A DNA stretch of 64,000 bases, from assembly GCF_030580865.1 (NCBI RefSeq), contig NZ_JAUQSY010000015.1, positions 92,101-156,100 on the forward strand. The letters are read 5' to 3'. Shown one piece after another: positions 9,253 to 16,556 of this stretch (the stretch's first letter is position 1; every line of letters begins with the position of its first letter). The position numbers and the translations under genes are program-made. Under the pieces are notes generated by a model, which saw nothing but the letters and a program-made list of their open reading frames with translations, was not told where the DNA came from and did not search any database. This DNA comes from Hymenobacter aranciens (GTDB taxonomy: Bacteria; Bacteroidota; Bacteroidia; Cytophagales; Hymenobacteraceae).

Positions 9253-10044
9253 TTGAACCCTGGCATCTGCGCCCTGAGCGCCGTCCCCGTCCGCGCCGAG
9301 CCTTCCGACAAGGCCGAGCTGGTTACCGAGCTGCTTTTTGGCGAGTGCTACCTTATCCTGCTCACGCAGGGCAGCTGGGTGCAGGTGCAGCTGGCCGCCG
9401 ATAACTACCTGGGCTGGATTGACGTGAAGCAGCACACCCCCGTGAGCCCGGAATACTATACGGCCTGGGGCGCGCAGGACCACCCCCGCGCCCTCGACGT
9501 GGTGCAGGCCGTGAGCGACGCCACCACCAAAATTCCGCTGACCCTGGGCTGCCGCCTGCCGTTCTTCGACGGGATGAACGTGCGGGTGGGGGAGCAGAAG
9601 TTCTTCTTCAACGGCACGGCCACCAACCCCACTGCCGCGCCCGATGCTGCCCGGCAGGCCACCCTGCTGCGCAAAACGGCCCTGATGTACCTCAAGGCGC
9701 CCTACGTGTGGGGCGGCAAGAGCGTGTTTGGGCTCGACTGTTCGGGGCTGGTGCAGCAGCTCTACGGGCTGGTGGGTATCCAGCTGCCGCGCGATGCCCG
9801 GCAGCAGATTGACCACGGCCGGCCGGTGCATTTCGTGGCCCAGGCCCGGCCCGGCGACCTCGCCTTCTTCGACAATGCCGAGGGGCGCATCGTGCACGTG
9901 GGCCTGGTGATAGAAGACGGCCAGATACTGCACGCCCACGGCGAGGTGCGCATCGACACGCTCGACCACAACGGCATCTATAACCGGGGCTGGGGTCGCT
10001 ACACGCACAAGCTGCGCCTCATCAAGCGGGTGCTGCCGGAGTAG
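9253..10044 (+). CDS. SH3-domain NlpC/P60 family cell-wall peptidase
   Basis: This 263-residue protein has an N-terminal bacterial SH3 region (about residues 1-60, GWIDV turn), a second SH3-like stretch (65-120), and a C-terminal NlpC/P60 cysteine peptidase domain (130-263). The catalytic Cys163 lies in LDCSGLVQ, the catalytic His215 in GRIVHVGLV, and a third polar site is near H227/H229. Such enzymes cleave the gamma-D-Glu to diamino-acid bond of peptidoglycan stem peptides. No signal peptide is visible; related family members in this phylum also often start directly with the SH3 fold. The start is a TTG at 9253, since no ATG precedes the first SH3 strand. The -7 box at 9219-9226 supports this. 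Confidence 0.85.
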   Translation: MNPGICALSAVPVRAEPSDKAELVTELLFGECYLILLTQGSWVQVQLAADNYLGWIDVKQHTPVSPEYYTAWGAQDHPRALDVVQAVSDATTKIPLTLGCRLPFFDGMNVRVGEQKFFFNGTATNPTAAPDAARQATLLRKTALMYLKAPYVWGGKSVFGLDCSGLVQQLYGLVGIQLPRDARQQIDHGRPVHFVAQARPGDLAFFDNAEGRIVHVGLVIEDGQILHAHGEVRIDTLDHNGIYNRGWGRYTHKLRLIKRVLPE

Positions 10045-10051
10045 GCCCCCG

Positions 10052-10102
10052 AAATCAACATCTTCATGCCATACCGCCGCGTGGGTAAGAGGCCGACCTT
10101 TG
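10052..10102 (+). promoter_or_regulatory. Duplicated 51-bp upstream element, copy A, ending in GACCTTTG
   Basis: This 51-bp segment and 10916-10966 have equal length and agree at 43 of 51 positions by direct reading. The first 29 bases are almost invariant (AAATCAACATCTT, C or T, ATGCCATACCGCCGC), as are the last 12, which end in a near-consensus -7 box GACCTTTG (10095-10102). Copy A ends 4 nt before the response regulator ATG, so that transcript would be essentially leaderless. Confidence 0.75.
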
Positions 10103-10106
10103 CCCC

Positions 10107-10772
10107 ATGCAAACCTTCTCGCTGGCGATTATCGAAGACCAGGCCCCCATCCGGGAGGCGCTGAGTGAGTACCTGTGCGAGCAGCCCGAGTTCCGCTGCG
10201 AGCTGGTGGTGGACTCGATGGAAGCCTTCCTCAGCGGGCTCGACACGGTGGCCGAGCCGCCCCAGCTTATTCTCTCCGACATCGGCCTGCCCGGCCGCAC
10301 GGGCATCGAGGGGCTGCCGCTGATACACGCGCGGCTGCCCGGAGCCCAGGTGCTCATGCTGAGCGTGTATGCCGATGCCGAGCGGGTGTACGAAGCCCTG
10401 TGCGCGGGCGCTGTGGGCTACCTGTTAAAGAACACCCCGCTGGTGCAGCTCAAGGAGCACCTGCTGCAGGTGGCGGCGGGCGGCTCGCCGATGAGCCCCG
10501 GCGTGGCCCGGCACGTGGTGCAGGCCTTTCAGCGCATGGCGGCGCGGCCGGTGCAGCAGGCGGCCGCTGCGCGCAGCACCGAGCCCCTCACGGCGCGGGA
10601 GCTGGAGGTGGTGCGGGGCATCGAGGACGGGTTGAGCTACAAGCTCATCGCCGACCGGCACCACATCAGCCTCGACACGGTGCGCAACCACATCCGGGCG
10701 GTGTACCGCAAGCTGCAGGTGAACTCGAAGGGCGAGTTGATGGCCCACGCACTGCGGCGGCAGCAGCACTAG
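10107..10772 (+). CDS. NarL/FixJ-family response regulator
   Basis: This 221-residue protein has a receiver domain (residues about 5-125) with acidic pocket E10/D11, phospho-acceptor D58 in LSDIGLPG and Lys in the LLKN loop near 111. It also has a C-terminal LuxR-type HTH (about 158-216, LTARELEVVRGIEDGLSYK then TVRNHIRAVYRKL). It should act as a transcription factor activated by a HisKA_3-type kinase. A kinase of exactly that class lies 5.8 kb downstream at 16557. The gene carries the 51-bp element also found upstream of the repetitive surface protein at 11014, which suggests (inference) that this regulator controls itself and that protein. Confidence 0.92.
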   Translation: MQTFSLAIIEDQAPIREALSEYLCEQPEFRCELVVDSMEAFLSGLDTVAEPPQLILSDIGLPGRTGIEGLPLIHARLPGAQVLMLSVYADAERVYEALCAGAVGYLLKNTPLVQLKEHLLQVAAGGSPMSPGVARHVVQAFQRMAARPVQQAAAARSTEPLTARELEVVRGIEDGLSYKLIADRHHISLDTVRNHIRAVYRKLQVNSKGELMAHALRRQQH

Positions 10773-10786
10773 GGCAGGAGGGTGCC

Positions 10787-10870
10787 CGCTGGCCCCGGCC
10801 GCTGGCCGGCGCGGCGCCGTGCCGTCCCGGCTGCGCTGCCGGCACGGGTCAGCGGCCGGCCGGGAGGGCG
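10787..10870. repeat. GC-rich inverted repeat downstream of the response regulator
   Basis: CCGTGCCG and CGGCACGG (roughly 10816-10848) pair around a short spacer. Outer CCGGCCGCTGGCC-like text faces CAGCGGCCGGCCGGG. The result is an imperfect GC-rich hairpin with no T-run. Confidence 0.45.
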
Positions 10871-10915
10871 CACGGGCCGCGAAGGCGCACCCGCTTACTG
10901 CCCCGTCCCACCCCA

Positions 10916-10966
10916 AAATCAACATCTTTATGCCATACCGCCGCATGCGGGCCGGGCCGACCTTTG
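10916..10966 (+). promoter_or_regulatory. Duplicated 51-bp upstream element, copy B
   Basis: Second copy of the element at 10052-10102. It ends in the same GACCTTTG -7-like box (10959-10966) and is followed by a leader of about 40 nt to the ATG at 11014. Confidence 0.75.
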
Positions 10967-11013
10967 CAGCACTCTCAGAGAACTGACTGCTGCGGGAACA
11001 CTACTTCTCTTTT

Positions 11014-14000
11014 ATGAACAACTCTTACCCTTTCTGCAAGCGCCGGCTGGCGGTGCTGCTGGGCCTGCTGCTGCCGGGTACCTACCAGGCAATGGCCCAA
11101 ACGGGCGTCACCATCGGCGCTACTACGGCGCCCGACCCATCGGCGGCGCTCGACATCATCAGCACCACCAAGGGGGCGCTGCTGCCCCGGGTGGCCTCGG
11201 CGGCGGCTGTGGCCAACCCCGCCACCGGCCTGATTGTGTTTCAAACGGGGGCCCCGGCGGGCTTCTATTACTACGTGGGCGGGCAGTGGCAGCAGATTGC
11301 CACCGCCGCCGGGGCGGCCATCGCGGCCGGCAACGGCCTCTCCAAAACCGGCAACACCATTGGGCTGGGCGGCACCGCCCTCGCCGGTGCCACCGAAGTG
11401 CCCCTGAACGGAAACAACCTCTCCTTCTCCGGCACGGGCCGCGTGGGCATCGGCACGACCAGCCCGCTGGCGCCGCTGGACGTGCTGCCGGCCGGCGGCC
11501 AGAACGTGCTCCTGGCTGGGGGCAACGTCACCGGCTCGGAACTGAAGCTGGTGCGCAGTGGGGCGGCCCACGTGTCGCTCTATAACAACACCGGGGCGCT
11601 GACCATTGCTAACACTTCCAGCCAAACCGCGCCCAACGTGGCCGGCACCACGCTAATGACCATCGGCGGCAACAGCAGCGGCGGCTTCGGTAACAACGTG
11701 GGCATCGGCACCAACGCGCCTACCCAGGCGCTTGACGTGCGGGGCAATAGCAGCGTGAGCGGTAACAACCTCGTAGGCGGCAATGCAGCGGTGAGTGGCA
11801 ACAGCACCGTGGGCGGCAGCGTGGGCATCGGCACGACGGCCCCGCTGGCGCCGCTGGACGTGCTGCCGACCGGCGGCTACAGTGCGCAGATGGGCGGGGG
11901 CAACGTGACCGGCTCGGAACTGAAGCTGCTCCGCAACGGCGTGGCCCATGTGTCGCTCTATAACAGCACCGGCGCCTTGACCATTGCCAACACGTCGAGC
12001 CAGAACACGCCCAACGTAGCCGGCACCGCCCTGATGACCATCGGCGGCAGCAGCAGCGGCGGCCCCGGCGCCAACGTGGGCATCGGCACCAGCACGCCCA
12101 CCCAGCGGCTCGACGTGACGGGCGGCAGCATCCGTATCGGCACCACGGGGCAGGGGCTTATCTTCCCCGATGGCACCACCCAGACCACGGCGGCCGTAAC
12201 GTCCACGGGTGCCAACTTCATTCAGAATACCACCGCCCAGCAGCCCACCAGCAACTTCAACATCAGCGGCAACGGGGTGGCGGGCGGCGTCCTGCAGGCG
12301 GGTACCGACCTCGGGGTAGATGCCAGCGGCACCAACACCGGCTCGATAGCCAGCGGGCTACGCTTTGGCGGCATGGGTAGTGGCGAGGGCATTGCCAGCA
12401 AGCGTACCGCCGGCGGCAACGTCAATGGCCTCGACTTCTTCACCAACTTCACCCCCCGCCTGTCCGTCAGCAACGGCGGCAACGTGGGCATCGGCACCGA
12501 CACCCCTGGCCAGAAGCTCGACGTCCGCGGCAACAGCAGCGTGAGCGGCAACGCCAACGTGGGCGGCAACAACGTAGTGGGGGGCAGCAACGTAGTGGGG
12601 GGTAACAGCCTCGTGACCGGGTATGGGCAGGTAGGTACCGACCTCGGGGTAGATGCCAGCGGCACCAACACCGGCTCGATAGCCAGCGGGCTGCGCTTTG
12701 GCGGCATCGGTAGTGGCGAGGGCCTAGCCAGCAAGCGCACCACCGGCGGCAACCAGGCGGGCCTCGACTTCTACACCGCTTTCACCAACCGCCTGAGCAT
12801 TGCTAATAGCGGCAACGTGGGCATCGGCACCGACGCCCCCACCCAGAAGCTCGACGTGCGCGGCAACATCAGCATGACCGGCAACAACCTCGTAGGCGGC
12901 AGCGAAGTGGTGAGCGGCAACAGCTTCGTGACCGGCTATGAGCAGGTGGGCACCGACCTGATAGTGGATGCCAACGGCGCCAACAATGGCACGATAGTCA
13001 GCGGCATCCGCTTCGGCGGCGGCGGCAGCGGCGAGGGCATCGGCAGCCGGCGCACGGCCGGCCCGGGCCAGAGCGGCCTGAGCCTCTACACGGGCTATAC
13101 GCCCCGCCTGAACGTGGTGGGCCCCAACGTGGGCATCGGTACCCTCGCCCCCAGCCAAGCTCTCGACGTGCAGGGCAATACCAACGTGAGCGGCAACAGC
13201 GCCGTGGGCGGCAGCATCGCCGTGACCGGCAGCAGCACCGTCGGCGGCAACAGCTTCGTGACCGGGGCTGGGCAGATAGGCACCGACCTGGCGGTGGATG
13301 CCAACAACGCCAACGCTGGCACGCTGGCCAGCGGGCTGCGCTTTGGCGGCCTCGGCAGTGGCGAGGGCCTGGCCAGCAAGCGCACCGCCGGCGGCAACGT
13401 CAATGGCCTCGACTTCTTCACCGGCTACAACAACCGCATGAGCATTACCGGTGCCGGCAACGTGGGCATCGGCACCGATGCCCCTGGCCAGAAGCTCGAC
13501 GTGCGCGGCAACATCAGCATGAGCGGCAACAGCCTGGTAGGCGGCAGCAGCGTGGTGAGCGGCAACAGCTCTATCACTGGGAGCGAGCAGGTGGGCACCG
13601 ACCTGACAGTGGATGCCAACGGCGCCAACAATGGTGCGATAGCCAGCGGACTGCGCTTTGGGGGCAGCGGAAGCGGCGAGGGCATCGCCAGCAAGCGCAC
13701 CGCCGGCGGCAACCAGTCGGGCATCGACTTCTTCACCAACTACAACAACCGCCTGAGCATTGCCAACAACGGCAACGTGGGCATCGGTACCGCCACGCCC
13801 GGCCAGAAGCTCGACGTGACGGGCGGCAGCATCAAAATCAGCAGCGTCGGTAGCGGCCTCATCTTCCCCGACGGCACCACCCAAACCACGGCGACCTCTG
13901 GCGGTAACTTCATCCAGAACGGCACCGCGCAGCAAGCTGGCAATTTCAACATCAGCGGCAACGGCACCATCGGGGGCAATGCCTTCATCACGGGCAACGT

Positions 14001-15126
14001 GGGCATCGGTACCACCACCACTAACGCCGCCCTGCAACTGGCCAACGTCATCGCCAGCCGCCGCATCGTGTTGTATGACGCTGCCAACAACGACCACCAG
14101 TTCTTAGGCTTCGGCATCAACAACAACACCCTGCGCTACCAGGTGGCCAACGCCGGCGACAACCACGTCTTCTTCAGCGGCAACAGTGCCACGGCCTCGA
14201 CCGAGCTGTTTCGCATCAACGGCACCGGCAGCGTGAGCATGAACGGCCTCTTTACGGCCGGTAGCCTAACCGTGCCCGGCACCACCAACCTGGGCACCAC
14301 CAGCGGCACGGTGAACCTGGGCCGCCCCGGCGGCATCACCAACATCACGGGCAACGTGGGCATCGGTACCACCGCCCCCAACGCCGCCCTGCAATTGGCC
14401 AACGTGCTGAACAACCGCCGTATCGTGTTATATGAAAACGCCAACAATGACAACCAGTACTTCGGCTTCGGCATCAACGGCAACACCCTGCGCTACCAGG
14501 TGGGCACTACCGCCGACAGCCACGTCTTCTTCAGCGGCAGCGACGCCGCCACGTCGGCGGAACTGATGCGCATCACCGGCACCGGCAACGTGGGCATTGG
14601 CGGCGGCGCCGGCCAGCGCCTGGACGTGACGGGCGGCAACATCCGCATTGCCACCGCCGGCAACGGCCTCATCTTCCCCGACGGCACCACCCAAACGACG
14701 GCAGCCACTACGGCGGGTTTCATCCAGAACCAGACGGCCACCGACCAGGCCGGCGGCTTCCGCGTGGCGGGCACCGGCACGGTGGGCGGCCTGCTCACGG
14801 CCACCGGCGGGGCCACCATCGGTGGTGCCATCACCCAGACCAGCGGTCGGGTGGTGCTGAGCACGGCGGCGGCCGTGACGGCACCCACGGCCAATGCTTC
14901 CCTCACCGTGACGGCGGCCATTCACCGCTACACCGACAACGGCAGCGCTACCAACGGCACCGTGGCTCTCAGCAACACCGGCGCGGCCGAAGGCCAGCTC
15001 GTATACATCGCCAACACCGATGCGCAGGCACTGCCCGTGAGCTACGGCTTCGGCACCGTGAGCATTCCGAACGGTACCACGGCCCGCTTCGTGTTCGTGG
15101 GCGGCGCCTGGACCCGCGAGCTCTAA
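11014..15126 (+). CDS. Giant secreted repetitive protein with VGIGT repeats
   Basis: This 1370-residue protein has a signal peptide (basic MNNSYPFCKRR, hydrophobic core, cleavage near AMAQ). It is dominated by repeats: twelve NVGIG(T) motifs followed by P-x-QKLDVRGN or close variants, and five longer blocks beginning TDL-VDA and containing SGLRFGG-GSGEG. VGIGT...LDV repeats are found in phage tail-fibre-like and cell-surface proteins of this phylum. Here there is no C-terminal S74 intramolecular chaperone peptidase domain and no T9SS sorting domain. The last 110 residues form a distinct non-repetitive domain. Function is unknown; a surface or adhesin-like fibre is inferred. The gene shares its promoter-region element with the upstream response regulator gene. 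Confidence 0.75.
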   Translation: MNNSYPFCKRRLAVLLGLLLPGTYQAMAQTGVTIGATTAPDPSAALDIISTTKGALLPRVASAAAVANPATGLIVFQTGAPAGFYYYVGGQWQQIATAAGAAIAAGNGLSKTGNTIGLGGTALAGATEVPLNGNNLSFSGTGRVGIGTTSPLAPLDVLPAGGQNVLLAGGNVTGSELKLVRSGAAHVSLYNNTGALTIANTSSQTAPNVAGTTLMTIGGNSSGGFGNNVGIGTNAPTQALDVRGNSSVSGNNLVGGNAAVSGNSTVGGSVGIGTTAPLAPLDVLPTGGYSAQMGGGNVTGSELKLLRNGVAHVSLYNSTGALTIANTSSQNTPNVAGTALMTIGGSSSGGPGANVGIGTSTPTQRLDVTGGSIRIGTTGQGLIFPDGTTQTTAAVTSTGANFIQNTTAQQPTSNFNISGNGVAGGVLQAGTDLGVDASGTNTGSIASGLRFGGMGSGEGIASKRTAGGNVNGLDFFTNFTPRLSVSNGGNVGIGTDTPGQKLDVRGNSSVSGNANVGGNNVVGGSNVVGGNSLVTGYGQVGTDLGVDASGTNTGSIASGLRFGGIGSGEGLASKRTTGGNQAGLDFYTAFTNRLSIANSGNVGIGTDAPTQKLDVRGNISMTGNNLVGGSEVVSGNSFVTGYEQVGTDLIVDANGANNGTIVSGIRFGGGGSGEGIGSRRTAGPGQSGLSLYTGYTPRLNVVGPNVGIGTLAPSQALDVQGNTNVSGNSAVGGSIAVTGSSTVGGNSFVTGAGQIGTDLAVDANNANAGTLASGLRFGGLGSGEGLASKRTAGGNVNGLDFFTGYNNRMSITGAGNVGIGTDAPGQKLDVRGNISMSGNSLVGGSSVVSGNSSITGSEQVGTDLTVDANGANNGAIASGLRFGGSGSGEGIASKRTAGGNQSGIDFFTNYNNRLSIANNGNVGIGTATPGQKLDVTGGSIKISSVGSGLIFPDGTTQTTATSGGNFIQNGTAQQAGNFNISGNGTIGGNAFITGNVGIGTTTTNAALQLANVIASRRIVLYDAANNDHQFLGFGINNNTLRYQVANAGDNHVFFSGNSATASTELFRINGTGSVSMNGLFTAGSLTVPGTTNLGTTSGTVNLGRPGGITNITGNVGIGTTAPNAALQLANVLNNRRIVLYENANNDNQYFGFGINGNTLRYQVGTTADSHVFFSGSDAATSAELMRITGTGNVGIGGGAGQRLDVTGGNIRIATAGNGLIFPDGTTQTTAATTAGFIQNQTATDQAGGFRVAGTGTVGGLLTATGGATIGGAITQTSGRVVLSTAAAVTAPTANASLTVTAAIHRYTDNGSATNGTVALSNTGAAEGQLVYIANTDAQALPVSYGFGTVSIPNGTTARFVFVGGAWTREL

Positions 15127-15191
15127 GCCCGGCCTCGGCCCTGGCTGCTCCCTCGCCGCCCGGTGAGGTGCGGTAGTCCCCTTCCAGCAAC

Positions 15192-15225
15192 AGCCCCCGG
15201 CCCTCGTGGCCGGGGGCTTTTTGTT
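15192..15225 (+). terminator. Intrinsic terminator after the repetitive surface protein gene
   Basis: The stem AGCCCCCGGCC / GGCCGGGGGCT with a 5-nt loop is followed by TTTTT. It lies about 65 nt after the stop codon at 15126. Confidence 0.85.
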
Positions 15226-15297
15226 GGACGCCGGCGTGGCGGTTGTCGTGGCTCGCGTAGTTCGGTAACAGCGTACTGCTTCCCGAATACTATCCGC

Positions 15298-15541
15298 GAT
15301 GGGCCCGGCGCGGGCAAGCAGCGGCCCAGCCACGCCACGTTTGGTCCCCTGCGCGCCCACGCCGGGCCCATCGCTGCCAGTTTTTTCCGATTTTTAGACC
15401 GCGCCGGGCCCGTCACGTAGCACGATGGGCCCGGCCGCGCCACGTTGGGCCCCCTGCGCGCCCCCGCCGGGCCCATCGCCGCCGGTTTTTCCGATTTTTT
15501 GGCCGCGCCGGGCCCGGCGCGGCCTCCGATGGGCCCCGGGG
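15298..15541. repeat. About 2.1 tandem copies of a GC-rich 105-125 bp unit containing hairpins
   Basis: Copy 1 starts at 15298, copy 2 at 15424, and the beginning of a third at 15528, each with GATGGGCCC. In each full copy GATGGGCCCGGC is matched further on by GCCGGGCCCATC, giving an internal hairpin, followed by a conserved TTTTTCCGATTTTT block and CGCGCCGGGCCC. The 680-base gap 15127-15806 otherwise holds the terminator at 15192 and no recognisable gene. Confidence 0.8.
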
Positions 15542-15806
15542 AGTGGCGGCGGGGGCCACTTGCGTGCCGGCCGGGCTCCGGCGTACCGGCAGGCGCTCCG
15601 AGCGCGATGCTAGTAGCCTAAGCAGGTGGCTGTTGCCTGTTTTTGACCAGCCGCCAGCCGGCCATCCCGCTGCCGATGTGAAAAATACTGTCTGCATCAC
15701 GTGCCGGCAATAGCTCAGTTTGCAAATTTCTGTGTATTTTGGCCCCCGAAACGGCAGGTGGCCGCCTGTCAGTCGTTTACCTCTCACTTTTTTTTCTGAT
15801 ACCCGT

Positions 15807-16442
15807 ATGAGCCGACCCTTACTTGCCGTGTTGCCGCTGTCGAGCATGCCCGTGGCGCAAAAGATTACCAAAGGCATCTACATCCTGCCGATGTACGAAG
15901 CCAGTGCCGGTAAATTCCCCAAAACATACGATTACACCCAGGCCGAGATGCAGGAGGCTCTCGACGACCTGGTGAAAGCCCACGGCGCCACCCAGGGCAA
16001 AAGCAAGGTAGCCTACGCCCAGCAGGAGGCCGCCGAAACCCGCTTCGACCAAGTATTCGGCGCCTACCGCGACTGGGCCAACCGCACCGACGTGGCCTAT
16101 AATAACAAGGTCAACATTGAGCTGCTCGGCCTCGACCCCAGCCGCGAAACCGCCAACCGGCCCAGCCTAGACGCCCCAGTGCTCCAGAAACCTACCGGCG
16201 AGCAGGAGGGCGAGCTCGACCTTGTGTGCGAACCCTTCGGCGACTTCACCGCCCTGGTATGGTTTGTGGCCTACGGGGATGAGCAGCCCGCCGACGACGA
16301 GTACCGCTTTTGCACCGGCGGCACCCGGCTGCGCCAGAAGCTCACGCTGGAGTCGGGGCGCGTGGCCTGGATTCGGGTGCTGGCCATCACCACCGCCGGC
16401 TGCACGCAGCTGAGTGCCGCTGTGAAGCGCCGGGTACTCTAA
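15807..16442 (+). CDS. Hypothetical protein, 211 residues
   Basis: Not recognised. The product is a soluble protein of about 211 residues with no signal peptide or membrane segment. An alpha-helical N-terminal half rich in Glu, Ala and Asp (about residues 35-95) is followed by a beta-rich C-terminal half (about 135-211) that looks like a single immunoglobulin-like or fibronectin-like domain. The start is the ATG at 15807; the frame is open upstream, but the extra residues look non-coding. Codon use matches the neighbours. It lies between the repetitive surface protein and the histidine kinase, separated from the kinase by 114 nt. Functional connection to either is unproven. Confidence 0.6.
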   Translation: MSRPLLAVLPLSSMPVAQKITKGIYILPMYEASAGKFPKTYDYTQAEMQEALDDLVKAHGATQGKSKVAYAQQEAAETRFDQVFGAYRDWANRTDVAYNNKVNIELLGLDPSRETANRPSLDAPVLQKPTGEQEGELDLVCEPFGDFTALVWFVAYGDEQPADDEYRFCTGGTRLRQKLTLESGRVAWIRVLAITTAGCTQLSAAVKRRVL

Positions 16443-16556
16443 GTCAGCTGGAAAGGTACGGTTCTGTAGTGTGCGAACGCTCATCCCCTTGCCGGGTTGG
16501 GCTTTCGTGTTGTAATGTTGTAGTGCATACCTGTTTCTCTGCTGCTACTGCTCCCG

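Noticed and set aside
12724..14097. Long minus-strand frame opposite the VGIGT-repeat gene
   Set aside because: It mirrors the internal repeats of the real gene and shows only Ala/Val/His-rich low complexity.
11014..15126. Interpretation as a prophage tail-fibre gene
   Set aside because: No phage structural, lysis or integrase genes are nearby, the protein has a Sec signal peptide, and the neighbours are a two-component system.
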